Of a stretch of 64,000 nt of DNA, positions 17,767 through 26,155 are shown in pieces (within the stretch, counting starts at the first letter, position 1; each line of letters opens with the position of its first letter). A program made the position numbers and the translations under genes. The notes beneath the pieces are model-generated. The model saw nothing but the letters and a program-made list of their open reading frames with translations, ran no database searches and was not told where the DNA came from. This DNA comes from JAEUMD01 sp036768475 (GTDB taxonomy: Bacteria > Pseudomonadota > Alphaproteobacteria > Rhizobiales > Hyphomicrobiaceae): positions 62,001 to 126,000 of the forward strand of contig DAIPMW010000004.1 in NCBI GenBank assembly GCA_036768475.1, in the 5' to 3' direction.

Positions 17767-17909
17767 TCTCGTCGCGCTTTTTCCGAGTTCCCCCTGGCGT
17801 GTGCATGGGCCACGCAGACGCGGTGTGGATGCCTGATTCGCCAGTGCGTCCGCGTGCGTATTGTGCCGAAGTCGGGCGCGCGTGGCATTAATTTTGGGAT
17901 GAATGGTTC

Positions 17910-18680
17910 ATGAACGGCGCCCCGGCAGACAATCCAGACGATGTCCCCGATGAGCTCGGGGTATCGGCCTACCGCGCCCGGACGCGATGGTCATGGTGGC
18001 GTGCAACCGCGCTGGTGGCGATCGCACTGGCTGCGGCGGCCGTGCTCGCTCAGGGCGCGATCGCGCTCATGGCAGCGGCCGGGATCAACGCGATCTATTG
18101 GCAAGTGCTGGCGGCTCTGGCGGTCAGCCAAGTGACGTGCATCGTGCTGATCTGGTGGGCGGCGGGGCTGTTCGGGAACCGGCGCGAGCAGCTCCTGGCG
18201 CTGGGTCCGCCGGCCCAGGGGGCGCGGTCCTACGTCTTCGCCTATCTGGCGATGGTGGTGATTTTCGGAAGCCTTTCTGCATTGATGTGGATGCTGGAAC
18301 CGGATCGCGTCATCGGCGATCTGACCGTTTATGCGGGATTGATCCGGTCGCCGGCATGGTGGCTGGCGGTGGTCGTCATCGTGGTGGGCGCGCCGGTCAT
18401 GGAAGAACTGATGTTCCGCGGATTCTTATTTCCCGCTCTGGCCCGTTCCCGACTTGGCATCGGCGGAGCCGCCGCTGTCACGTCGGCGAGTTGGGCTGCT
18501 CTGCATGCGGGGTATTCGGTCGCAGGTCTCCTGGAGGTTTTTCTGATCGGGCTCTATTTCGCGTGGCTGCTTGTAAAAACGGGCAGTCTGCGAGTGCCGA
18601 TGTTCTGTCATGCCACATACAACCTGAGTGCGCTCGTCTTGCTCATGGCTGTGGATATCCCGGTTGCGGCACCGGGCTGA
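17910..18680 (+). CDS. CPBP-family intramembrane glutamic endopeptidase
   Basis: The product is 256 residues with about seven membrane helices and the three CAAX-protease/bacteriocin-processing motifs: EELMFRG (E165, E166, R170), WAALHAGY (H199) and FCHATYNL (H234, N238). Bacterial members cleave within membranes or process peptides; substrates are mostly unknown. Its stop is 86 bases before thyA on the same strand, so it may be cotranscribed with thyA. No bacteriocin-like gene is nearby. Confidence 0.88.
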   Translation: MNGAPADNPDDVPDELGVSAYRARTRWSWWRATALVAIALAAAAVLAQGAIALMAAAGINAIYWQVLAALAVSQVTCIVLIWWAAGLFGNRREQLLALGPPAQGARSYVFAYLAMVVIFGSLSALMWMLEPDRVIGDLTVYAGLIRSPAWWLAVVVIVVGAPVMEELMFRGFLFPALARSRLGIGGAAAVTSASWAALHAGYSVAGLLEVFLIGLYFAWLLVKTGSLRVPMFCHATYNLSALVLLMAVDIPVAAPG

Positions 18681-18766
18681 CCCGGGCATCCAAATCAGGA
18701 TCGCAGTTACGTTCAGATCCATGTCGTATGCGCGGCGCAGGCCGCAACGTCTTCGGGGTGCCATCG

Positions 18767-19630
18767 ATGCAGCAATATCTCGATCTCCTGCGACACGTAC
18801 GAGACAACGGCGCAGAAAAGCATGACCGCACCGGCACGGGGACGCGCTCGGTCTTCGGCTATCAGATGCGCTTCGACCTGTCCGCAGGCTTTCCCCTGGT
18901 GACGACGAAGAAGCTCCACATCAAGTCGATCGTGCATGAGCTAATCTGGTTCCTAATGGGGGAGACAAAGCTCGATTATTTGCACGCTCATGGAGTGACA
19001 ATTTGGGACGAGTGGGCAAAAGAAAAGCAGCGCCAACCTGACGCGATCAATGGTGATTTAAATTACGAGGCCTATTCAATAGGTTGTCCGACGTGTCTTG
19101 ACCTCGGTCCCGTCTACGGCAAGCAGTGGCGTTCTTGGCCAGGTAAGAATGATCAAACGATCGACCAGATTTCTGAGGCCGTCGATCTGATCAAGCGCGA
19201 TCCCGACAGTCGGCGCATCATCGTCTCGGCGTGGAACCCGGCGGACATTCCCGATATGGCGCTGGCGCCGTGTCACTGCCTGTTCCAGTTCTACGTGGCT
19301 GACGGCCGGCTCTCATGCCAGCTCTACCAGCGCTCGGCGGACATCTTCCTGGGTGTACCCTTCAATATCGCCTCTTATGCACTGTTGACGCACATGATGG
19401 CTCAGGTGACCGGGCTTCGCGTGGGCGACTTCGTGCATACGTTCGGCGATGCGCACCTTTATCTCAACCATTTGGAGCAGGCCGACGAGCAGTTGAAGCG
19501 TGCGCCGCGTCCGTTGCCGAAGCTGCACGTCAATCCCCACGTGACATCGATCTTCGATTTCGAGTACGAGGACTTCGGGATCACCGGCTACGATCCCCAT
19601 CCGCATATCAAGGCGCCCGTCGCGGTATGA
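18767..19630 (+). CDS. thyA: Thymidylate synthase with a CxxC-bearing insert
   Basis: ThyA methylates dUMP to dTMP with methylenetetrahydrofolate. The nucleophile is C169 in LAPCHCLFQF; RTGTGT (21-26), RRIIVSAWNP (149-158) and FNIASYALLTHM are conserved. It has 287 residues against 264 in E. coli. The extra length is between WDEWA and DLGPVYG: residues 85-111, containing C107-PT-C110, replace about four residues. Larger ThyA proteins such as that of L. casei also have an insert here. Bases 18901-19080 fall to roughly 43-50 percent GC against about 62 percent on either side. The start at ATG 18767 gives the family N terminus MQQYLDLLRHV. folA follows downstream, as expected for the folate cycle. 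Confidence 0.95.
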   Translation: MQQYLDLLRHVRDNGAEKHDRTGTGTRSVFGYQMRFDLSAGFPLVTTKKLHIKSIVHELIWFLMGETKLDYLHAHGVTIWDEWAKEKQRQPDAINGDLNYEAYSIGCPTCLDLGPVYGKQWRSWPGKNDQTIDQISEAVDLIKRDPDSRRIIVSAWNPADIPDMALAPCHCLFQFYVADGRLSCQLYQRSADIFLGVPFNIASYALLTHMMAQVTGLRVGDFVHTFGDAHLYLNHLEQADEQLKRAPRPLPKLHVNPHVTSIFDFEYEDFGITGYDPHPHIKAPVAV

Positions 19631-19638
19631 CGCGGCCC

Positions 19639-19672
19639 TATAACTGTTCGGGTTGTATAACTGTTCGGGTTG
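19639..19672 (+). repeat. Tandem duplication of 17 bases
   Basis: A 17-base unit ending in CTGTTCGGGTTG is present twice head to tail (19639-19655 and 19656-19672), directly after thyA. It is intergenic. Confidence 0.85.
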
Positions 19673-19769
19673 TGGGCGCTGTTGTTTCGGATTGCCGACA
19701 GCGGATCCAAGGCGAAGGATCGCGCGTTGAAGTTTTGTGTGTCGTCGCCATTCGCGAGATGTACCGCTT

Positions 19770-20192
19770 ATGCGTCAGCCTCACCTTCATGCAATTCCGA
19801 CGTTTCTTCTCGTCTCGGTGTCGCTCATGCTGAGCGGCTGCGAGACAGTGTCCCAACAGACGGAGAGGCGTTCTTCTCCGGACACGCAGTCGATCTCGAT
19901 CGACACGCCGGGCGTGCCAGGGGCACAGTGCGTGCTGACGTCGGCTACCGTCGGCCGGCTGTCCGTCACCACACCGGCAAATGTCGAAGTGGACCGCAGT
20001 CCGGAGATCATCGTCGCGCGATGCGTCAAGCGCTGCTATCTGGACGCTTCGGCCATGATTGCCAGCGAGGGACAGAGGCTGTCCTCTGGTGGGGTTGTTT
20101 ACAGCTATCCCAAGGAGACGCGTGTGACGCTGACACCGGCGGCCAGTTGCGACGGGCCGGCCAATCAGAAGGGACGGGCATCGCCGCTTTAG
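19770..20192 (+). CDS. Putative lipoprotein
   Basis: The product is 140 residues with a lipoprotein signal peptide ending in LMLSG-C24. The mature part has a VPGAQCVLTSATVGRLSVTTP block and a pair of cysteines in ARCVKRCYLDASAMI. This pattern resembles envelope lipoproteins common in Rhizobiales in which a decorated beta domain follows a short linker; I know of no assigned function. It lies between thyA and folA on the same strand and is probably part of that unit. Confidence 0.72.
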   Translation: MRQPHLHAIPTFLLVSVSLMLSGCETVSQQTERRSSPDTQSISIDTPGVPGAQCVLTSATVGRLSVTTPANVEVDRSPEIIVARCVKRCYLDASAMIASEGQRLSSGGVVYSYPKETRVTLTPAASCDGPANQKGRASPL

Positions 20193-20261
20193 ATCGCTTT
20201 ATGTTTGAGGGAAGCAGCCGTGCTTCCATCTCGGCCGATCAGGCTCTAGGTTCAAAAAGAC

Positions 20262-20792
20262 ATGGTGAACATGCAACATATCCGCATTGCCCACGTCGTC
20301 GCAGTGGCGCGCAACGGCGTCATCGGCCGTGGAGGTGAACTGCCCTGGCGGCTTTCGACGGACATGAAACTGTTCCGACGCCTCACGATAGGCAAACCGA
20401 TCATCATGGGCCGGCGGACTTGGGCGACGCTGCCCCGGAAGCCGCTCGATGGCCGCGATAATATCGTGGTGACGCGGGATTTGGCTTTTCGTGCGGACGG
20501 AGCGATCGTTGTCCACTCGATCGATGAGGCGCTCGCGGAGGCACATCGCTTGGCGAAGCAGCGCGGCGCAGACGAGATCATGGTGATCGGGGGCGCCGAG
20601 ATCTACCAGGGCACGCTGCCCCATACGGACCGCCTTTACTGGACGGAAGTCGACGCGGAACCGGAGGGCGATACGGTCTTCCCCGATCTGGTGGCACGGG
20701 ACTGGAGCGAGACGGCGGTGGAGGAAATTACGCAGGGGCCGAAGGACCAGTATCGGGCGCGGCTCAGGGTGCTCGACCGGGTGCGCGCGTGA
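20262..20792 (+). CDS. folA: Dihydrofolate reductase
   Basis: FolA regenerates tetrahydrofolate from the dihydrofolate made by ThyA, using NADPH. The 176-residue product shows VVAVARNGVIGRGGELPWRLSTDMKLF (substrate loop with the catalytic Asp of STDMK), GKPIIMGRRTWATLP and VIGGAEIYQ, all family signatures. The start may be 20262 or the Met three codons later; the spacing does not decide. It is separated from hflK by about 245 bases. Confidence 0.95.
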   Translation: MVNMQHIRIAHVVAVARNGVIGRGGELPWRLSTDMKLFRRLTIGKPIIMGRRTWATLPRKPLDGRDNIVVTRDLAFRADGAIVVHSIDEALAEAHRLAKQRGADEIMVIGGAEIYQGTLPHTDRLYWTEVDAEPEGDTVFPDLVARDWSETAVEEITQGPKDQYRARLRVLDRVRA

Positions 20793-21036
20793 GGTGCCTC
20801 ATCAACCTGATTTTCCAGCCTCCCTTGAATGGCTTGGCCGCCTTACCAATGTAGCGGGGGAGGTTTGCATGCCATCAGCCCCTGCCCTATAAGCTTGCCA
20901 GCCTTTGCCTTGAGGACATGGGCGCCCAGATGTCGCCGATCGGCGGCTATCGTGCGTCCTCAAAAAATCCCGTAATTCCGTTTCCGGCTCGAGTTCGAGA
21001 TCAGCCCGAGCCACCAACGCGAGAGATCGAGAAGCA

Positions 21037-22176
21037 ATGCCCTGGAATAATCAGAACGGTGGTGGCGGCTGGAAAAGCGGCGGAGGCGGCGGCGGCGGTG
21101 GTCCCTGGGGCCAAGGGCCTTGGGGACAGAACCAGGGGGGCGGCGGCAAGGGTGGCCAGCAGCCGGACCTGGAAGAGTTCCTGAAGCGCGGTCAAGACCG
21201 CATGAAGCAGGTGATGCGCGGCGGCGGTGGCGGTGGCATCCCGACGCCTATCTTGTTTCTGCTCGGCCTCGTTGCGATCGGCGCCTTCATCTTCTACGCC
21301 TTCACCTTCTCGGTGGCCCCATACGAGAAGGGCATCGTGCTGCGCTTCGGCGAGGTCAATCGCATCGTGGAGCCTGGCATCCATCTTCGCCTGCCGGCAC
21401 CGATCGAGGAGGTGAGGCTGCCGACCGTACAGCGCCAGAAGAAAGTTGAGGTCGGTTTCCGTTCGTTCGAGGGGCGCAGCAGCGGAGCCAGCCGCGATGT
21501 TCCCGAAGAGGGCCTGATGCTGACGGGCGACGAAAACATCGTCGACATCGATTTCGTCGTCCTTTGGATCATCGACGACGCTGAGAACTACCTATTCAAG
21601 CTCAAGGATCCCGATTTCTCCGTGCGCGCCGTGTCGGAGAGCGCAATGCGTGAGGTGATCGGCAAGAGCAAGGTCTCCGACGTGCTGGCGCCGGGCCGCG
21701 AACCGATCGAGATCGCCACCAAGGAGCTCATCCAGAGAGTTCTCAGGAATTACGAGGCCGGTGTGAAGGTCCAGGAAGTGAAGATCCAACAAGCGCTGCC
21801 GCCGACGGCCGTGCGCGGCGCATTCGAGGATGTGATCGCCGCACTGCAGGACCGCCAGCGGGCGGTCAACGAGGCGCAGGCCTACGCCAACAAGATCGAG
21901 CCGGAGGCACGCGGCGAGGCGGAGCGCATCCTGCAGGCGGCTCAGGCCTACAAGGAGCAAACGGTTGCCGAGGCAAATGGTCAGGCGGGCCGTTTCGAGA
22001 AGGTTTATGAGGAATACAAAAAGGCGCCGGAAGTGACCCGCAAGCGTCTCTTCCTCGAGACGATGGAGCGCGTTTTGAACGGAACAGACAAGATCATCCT
22101 CGATCAGTCCGGCAGCGGGGGTGTCGTGCCCTACTTGCCCTTGAACGAGCTTGGCAAGAAGCAGGGAGGCAAGTGA
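21037..22176 (+). CDS. hflK: HflK, FtsH-associated SPFH/band-7 membrane protein
   Basis: The product is 379 residues. HflK and HflC form the large membrane cage that surrounds and restrains the FtsH protease. The N terminus is a Gly-rich, Trp-containing cytoplasmic region of about 65 residues (WNNQNGGGG, GPWGQGPWGQ), then one membrane helix (PILFLLGLVAIGAFIFYAFTF) and the SPFH domain, and a helical Ala/Glu-rich region near 270-330. The end VVPYLPLNEL is typical. It overlaps or abuts hflC, with DUF2065 and degP behind, a quality-control operon conserved in alphaproteobacteria. Confidence 0.96.
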   Translation: MPWNNQNGGGGWKSGGGGGGGGPWGQGPWGQNQGGGGKGGQQPDLEEFLKRGQDRMKQVMRGGGGGGIPTPILFLLGLVAIGAFIFYAFTFSVAPYEKGIVLRFGEVNRIVEPGIHLRLPAPIEEVRLPTVQRQKKVEVGFRSFEGRSSGASRDVPEEGLMLTGDENIVDIDFVVLWIIDDAENYLFKLKDPDFSVRAVSESAMREVIGKSKVSDVLAPGREPIEIATKELIQRVLRNYEAGVKVQEVKIQQALPPTAVRGAFEDVIAALQDRQRAVNEAQAYANKIEPEARGEAERILQAAQAYKEQTVAEANGQAGRFEKVYEEYKKAPEVTRKRLFLETMERVLNGTDKIILDQSGSGGVVPYLPLNELGKKQGGK

Positions 22177-22178
22177 TC

Positions 22179-23096
22179 ATGCGTTCGCTGCTCGCAACCC
22201 TTCTCGTCGTCCTCGGCCTTGGCGGCGTCGCACTTTACCTGTCGGTCTTCATCGTCCACCAGAACGAGCAGGCGCTGGTGCTCCAGTTCGGCCAGTTCGT
22301 GCGACAGGAGCAGACGCCGGGGCTGAAGTGGAAGATTCCGGTCGTCCAGCAAGTCGTTTTCTTCGACAAGCGCATCCTGGACATCGACACGGAGCCGCAG
22401 ACCGTCACCGTGGCGGACAAGAAACAGCTCGTGATCGATAGCTTCGCGCGCTACCGGATCATCGATCCACTGAAGTTCTACCAGCGTCTCAACAACGAGG
22501 CCAACGCGCGCCAGCAGCTCGGTGTCGTGCTCGACTCGTCGCTGCGTCTCGTGGTCGGCTCATCGACCATCGAAGCCGTTGTGCGCGACGATCGCTCCAA
22601 GCTGATGGATGACATCCAGGAGCGCGTGAACAATGTGGCGGGTGACTACGGCGTCGAGATCGTCGATGTGCGCATCATGCGCGCCGACCTGCCACCGAAG
22701 ATCGGAGATTCGGTCTACGAACGGATGAAGACGGAGCGTCACCAGGAGGCCGCACGCTTCCGTGCCGAAGGCGAAGAGCAGCTGCGCCGCATCAAGGCCG
22801 AAGCGGACCGCCGCGTGACAATCATTCGTGCCAACGCGATGCGCGATGCCGAGCAGCTGCGCGGTGAGGGCGATGCCGAACGCAATCGCATCTTTGCGGA
22901 TGCCTACGGCAGGGATCCCGACTTCTTTGCGTTCTACAGGTCGATGCAGGCCTACGAGCAGGGTTTGAAGTCGGGGGATACGCGCATGGTGATTTCACCC
23001 GACTCGGAGTTCTTCCGTTACTTCAACAGTGCCGGCGGCCAGGCAATTGGTGCGGCCGCCGGCGGTAAGAGTCCGGCGGGTCAGCCCTCGCCATGA
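22179..23096 (+). CDS. hflC: HflC, FtsH-associated SPFH/band-7 membrane protein
   Basis: The product is 305 residues, partner of HflK. An N-terminal membrane helix is followed by IVHQNEQALVLQFGQFVRQ, which opens the SPFH domain, then a long helix with the FRAEGEEQLRRIKAEADRR pattern and a C-terminal Gly/Ser/Pro tail. I chose ATG 22179, with GGGAGG nine bases upstream; a GTG at 22173 overlapping the hflK stop is possible but too close to the ribosome binding site. Its stop overlaps the DUF2065 start. Confidence 0.96.
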   Translation: MRSLLATLLVVLGLGGVALYLSVFIVHQNEQALVLQFGQFVRQEQTPGLKWKIPVVQQVVFFDKRILDIDTEPQTVTVADKKQLVIDSFARYRIIDPLKFYQRLNNEANARQQLGVVLDSSLRLVVGSSTIEAVVRDDRSKLMDDIQERVNNVAGDYGVEIVDVRIMRADLPPKIGDSVYERMKTERHQEAARFRAEGEEQLRRIKAEADRRVTIIRANAMRDAEQLRGEGDAERNRIFADAYGRDPDFFAFYRSMQAYEQGLKSGDTRMVISPDSEFFRYFNSAGGQAIGAAAGGKSPAGQPSP

Positions 23097-23278
23097 GCGA
23101 TCTGATCGTCGCGGTCGGACTGGTCCTCGTGCTCGAGGGGCTGATCTGGGCGCTGTCTCCCGATCAGGGGCGGCGCATGGCGGCGATGGTGTCATCGATG
23201 CCCGACGCCACGTTGCGTCGGGCGGGCTGGACAGCGATTGCGGCGGGGGTGGTGATTGTCTGGCTGATCCGCGGCTGA
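23093..23278 (+). CDS. DUF2065 small membrane protein
   Basis: The product is 61 residues with two hydrophobic helices (LIVAVGLVLVLEGLIWAL and AGWTAIAAGVVIVWLIRG) and SPDQGRRMAAM between them, matching DUF2065. It starts within the hflC stop (ATGA overlap), so it is translationally coupled. The function is unknown; its constant place between hflC and degP suggests a role with the HflKC complex. Confidence 0.88.
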   Translation: MSDLIVAVGLVLVLEGLIWALSPDQGRRMAAMVSSMPDATLRRAGWTAIAAGVVIVWLIRG

Positions 23279-23600
23279 TCCGGCATCGCGGTGTAAGGAG
23301 TGAAGGGTATGAGCGGACTGCTCCCTCTGGGCTGTGGCAGCGGTGATTTTTCAAGGTTGGGCCGAAAATACGCATAATGGCGCGAACATTTGACGCTGCT
23401 TCCGCATGGCATGAGCGACGGATACGGGGCGCGCGTGTTGGCGCCGGGCCGCGTACGATTGGAGCATATCGAGGCATTTGCCGATAATTCCCGCCATGCG
23501 GCATGAGGCGGGTGGGGAAGCCTATGGCTGCGCGCGTGACGTGCTCCTGGATTCGTGGCAGGACATGGATCAGAGCATCAATCGCTTCCAAGAGGTCCTC
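23279..23600. other. Intergenic region before degP
   Basis: About 320 bases between the DUF2065 gene and the chosen degP start. The degP frame is open back to 23478 but the product would gain a 41-residue leader before its signal peptide. An AAGAGG stands just before ATG 23601. I see no terminator, so hflKC and degP may share transcripts. No other gene is seen. Confidence 0.4.
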
Positions 23601-25094
23601 ATGTCGGTGAAGTGCGGCAAGCTTTCGGGCACACGGTGTTGCGCGGCGTGGGGAGCTTCGCGCTGGGCGATTACAGCAGTTCTCGCAGCGTGGGTCGTGA
23701 TGTTCGCGCAGCCGGTCGCGGCTCAGCGCGGTCCGCAGTCCGTCGCTCCGGTCGCGGAAAAGCTCATCGATGCGGTCGTCAATATTTCGACGACGCAGAC
23801 GGCCAAGGGGCCGCAGGGCCTGCCGCTGCCGGAAATCCCCAAAGGCTCGCCATTCGACGATCTGTTCGAGGACTTCTTCAACCGTCGCGGCGGACCGCGC
23901 GTGCCGCGCAAGGTGTCCTCGCTGGGATCGGGCTTCGTCATCGACGGCAAGGAAGGCTTGGTCGTCACCAACAACCATGTGATCGCTGATGCCGACGAGA
24001 TCGTCATCAACTTCCACGACGGCTCCAAGCTCAAGGTCGACAAGGTCATCGGGCGGGATCAGAAGAGCGACCTCGCCCTGCTCAAGGTGACACCGAAAAA
24101 GCCATTGGTGGATGTGAAATTCGGTTCGTCGGACAAGCTCAAGGTCGGCGATTGGGTAATGGCGATCGGCAACCCGTTCGGCCTTGGCGGCACGGTCACG
24201 GTGGGCATCATCTCGGCCAAGCAGCGCGACATCAACACGGGACCTTACGACGACTTCCTGCAGACCGACGCTGCCATCAACCGGGGCAACTCCGGCGGGC
24301 CGCTGTTCAACATGGACGGCGAGGTCATTGGCGTGAATACGGCGATCATCTCGCCGACGGGTGGCTCGATCGGAATCGGATTCGCAATTCCTTCCGACGT
24401 GGCGACGAACGTCCTCGAGCAGCTCAAGCTCTACGGCGAGACGCGGCGCGGTTGGCTTGGCGTCAACCTGCAATCCCTCGAGGACGACATTGCCGAGACA
24501 CTCGGCGTGCCGGTGGGCAAGGGGGCGCTCGTGGCGTCGGTCACGGAGGGTGGCCCGGCAGCGAAGGCCGGCATCCAGGCGGGAGACGTCATCATCGACT
24601 TTGACGGTCGCGAGGTGGCCAACATGCGTGGCCTGCCCAGAATCGTGGCCGATACGCCCATCGGCAAAAAGGTAGCTGTCGATGTGATTCGGGGCGGCCA
24701 GAGGAAATCACTCGAAGTCGAGATCGGACGTCTCGTCGATGACGAGATTGCAGCCGATCAGGCTGAGCCGGGGGGCGCAGACAGCGGGGAGGAGCCGCAG
24801 GAGATGCTGGGCCTGAAGCTCGAAGTGCTGAGTGACGAGCTGCGGGCCAAATACCAGATAGACAAGAAACTTACCGGCGTTATCGTGACCGAGGTCGACA
24901 CGGACAGTGCCGCGGCGGCCAAGAGCATCAAGGCAGGCGACGTCATCGTGGAGGCGGCTCAGGACGTGGTGGAGACGCCGGCAGACGTGGCTCGGAGTAT
25001 CCAGAAGGTCAAAAAGCTGGGCCGGAAGGCCGTGCTGTTCAGGATCGAGGACGCCAAGGGAGATCTTCGTTTTGTAGCCGTGCCGCTGAGCTGA
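23601..25094 (+). CDS. degP: DegP/DegQ-type periplasmic serine protease (Do family)
   Basis: The product is 497 residues with a signal peptide ending near AQPVAA-Q. The trypsin-like domain has the triad H126 (TNNHVIAD), D157 (SDLALLKV) and S231 (GNSGGPL). Two PDZ domains follow, near 280-365 and 395-490. It degrades or chaperones misfolded envelope proteins, mostly as large oligomers. The start at 23601 makes the signal peptide begin MSVKCGK; upstream in-frame starts are less likely. The location after hflKC is the usual one. Confidence 0.95.
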   Translation: MSVKCGKLSGTRCCAAWGASRWAITAVLAAWVVMFAQPVAAQRGPQSVAPVAEKLIDAVVNISTTQTAKGPQGLPLPEIPKGSPFDDLFEDFFNRRGGPRVPRKVSSLGSGFVIDGKEGLVVTNNHVIADADEIVINFHDGSKLKVDKVIGRDQKSDLALLKVTPKKPLVDVKFGSSDKLKVGDWVMAIGNPFGLGGTVTVGIISAKQRDINTGPYDDFLQTDAAINRGNSGGPLFNMDGEVIGVNTAIISPTGGSIGIGFAIPSDVATNVLEQLKLYGETRRGWLGVNLQSLEDDIAETLGVPVGKGALVASVTEGGPAAKAGIQAGDVIIDFDGREVANMRGLPRIVADTPIGKKVAVDVIRGGQRKSLEVEIGRLVDDEIAADQAEPGGADSGEEPQEMLGLKLEVLSDELRAKYQIDKKLTGVIVTEVDTDSAAAAKSIKAGDVIVEAAQDVVETPADVARSIQKVKKLGRKAVLFRIEDAKGDLRFVAVPLS

Positions 25095-25308
25095 GACGGG
25101 GGTTGCGTCGGCCTTGCGTGCGCTGTTTGCCCCGTTTTGGGTGCGACGTGTGGCGCATTCGGCGGCGCTTTGCTGGCATTGAGCTTGCGGGCCACGGTAT
25201 AAGAGCCACGGTATTTTCCACCATAGGCGCGCCGGCAGGATGCTGCTGCATTCGTCAGCGCTGCCTGTCTCACACGTCGTGCCGAACAAAGACGGGAGCT
25301 CAATCGAA

Positions 25309-26022
25309 GTGTCGAACCGCCATGGCATCGTAGACACCATTCTCGACAATCTCGCACCGGTGCACAGCGATGGCCATAAGTTCATCGCAATTGCCGCGGC
25401 GTTGTCGCTGTTATTCTTCATATTGTGGGCGCCGCTCGGGTGGATCTTCCTCGGCGTGGCGCTTTACATTGCCTATTTCTTTCGTGATCCGGAGCGTGTT
25501 ACCCCGCTTCGCGAAGGTCTGGTGGTGGCGCCGGCGGACGGCAGGATTACCGGAGTCGAGGTGGTGACACCGCCGATGGAGCTGGGACTCGGGCAGACGC
25601 CGAGACTGCGGATCTCCACCTTCCTCTCCGTCTTTGACGTTCATATCAACCGCGCGCCAATCGCAGGCCGTATCGTGCGCTCGATCTACGTTCCCGGCGC
25701 GTTCATCAATGCCGCGGCCGACAAGGCGAGCGAGGAGAACGAGCGCCGGTCGATCGTCATCGAGACGTCCGCGGGCGAGGAGGTCGCTGTGGTGCAGATC
25801 GCGGGGCTTATCGCACGGCGCATCGTAACCTTCTCGTATGAAGGCGACAGCGTCGGCGTCGGCCAGCGGTTCGGCCTCATCCGGTTCGGCTCGCGCGTCG
25901 ATGTTTATCTCCCGCCGGGGCGTATGGCGCTCGTTGCCGTCGGCCAGCGGGCAGTGGCCGGCGAAACGGTGTTTGCCGACTTCAAGTCGGACGAGGGCGA
26001 GCGGGAGGCGCGCCAGTCTTAG
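25309..26022 (+). CDS. psd: Phosphatidylserine decarboxylase (short type)
   Basis: Psd converts phosphatidylserine to phosphatidylethanolamine. The 237-residue product starts SNRHGIVDTILDNLAPVH, has a hydrophobic stretch that anchors it to the inner membrane, PADGRIT, and STFLSVFDVHINRAP. The self-cleavage site is in RFGSRVDVYLP, where the Ser after Gly becomes the pyruvoyl cofactor. I chose GTG 25309; a frame open from 25240 would add 23 atypical residues. pssA follows 134 bases downstream, making a complete two-step pathway. Confidence 0.93.
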   Translation: MSNRHGIVDTILDNLAPVHSDGHKFIAIAAALSLLFFILWAPLGWIFLGVALYIAYFFRDPERVTPLREGLVVAPADGRITGVEVVTPPMELGLGQTPRLRISTFLSVFDVHINRAPIAGRIVRSIYVPGAFINAAADKASEENERRSIVIETSAGEEVAVVQIAGLIARRIVTFSYEGDSVGVGQRFGLIRFGSRVDVYLPPGRMALVAVGQRAVAGETVFADFKSDEGEREARQS

Positions 26023-26155
26023 CGAACCGATGGTCATGTTGGCGCCATGGAGGCACATGAGCTTATAATAAGATAGTTTGTTTGCCCGTTGTGATGATGC
26101 ACGGACTTTCCGCAGCCTCAAGCGAGCGAAGTTCGTGATGGAAGGAGCCCCGGCC

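Noticed and set aside
17987..18766. An open frame that would lengthen ThyA by 260 residues
   Set aside because: It overlaps the CPBP protease gene in another frame, and ThyA proteins begin at the MQQYLDLL position (ATG 18767).
22995..24473. A 492-codon minus-strand frame over degP
   Set aside because: It is a shadow of the degP reading frame in GC-rich DNA, rich in Arg and His, with no ribosome binding site or family pattern.
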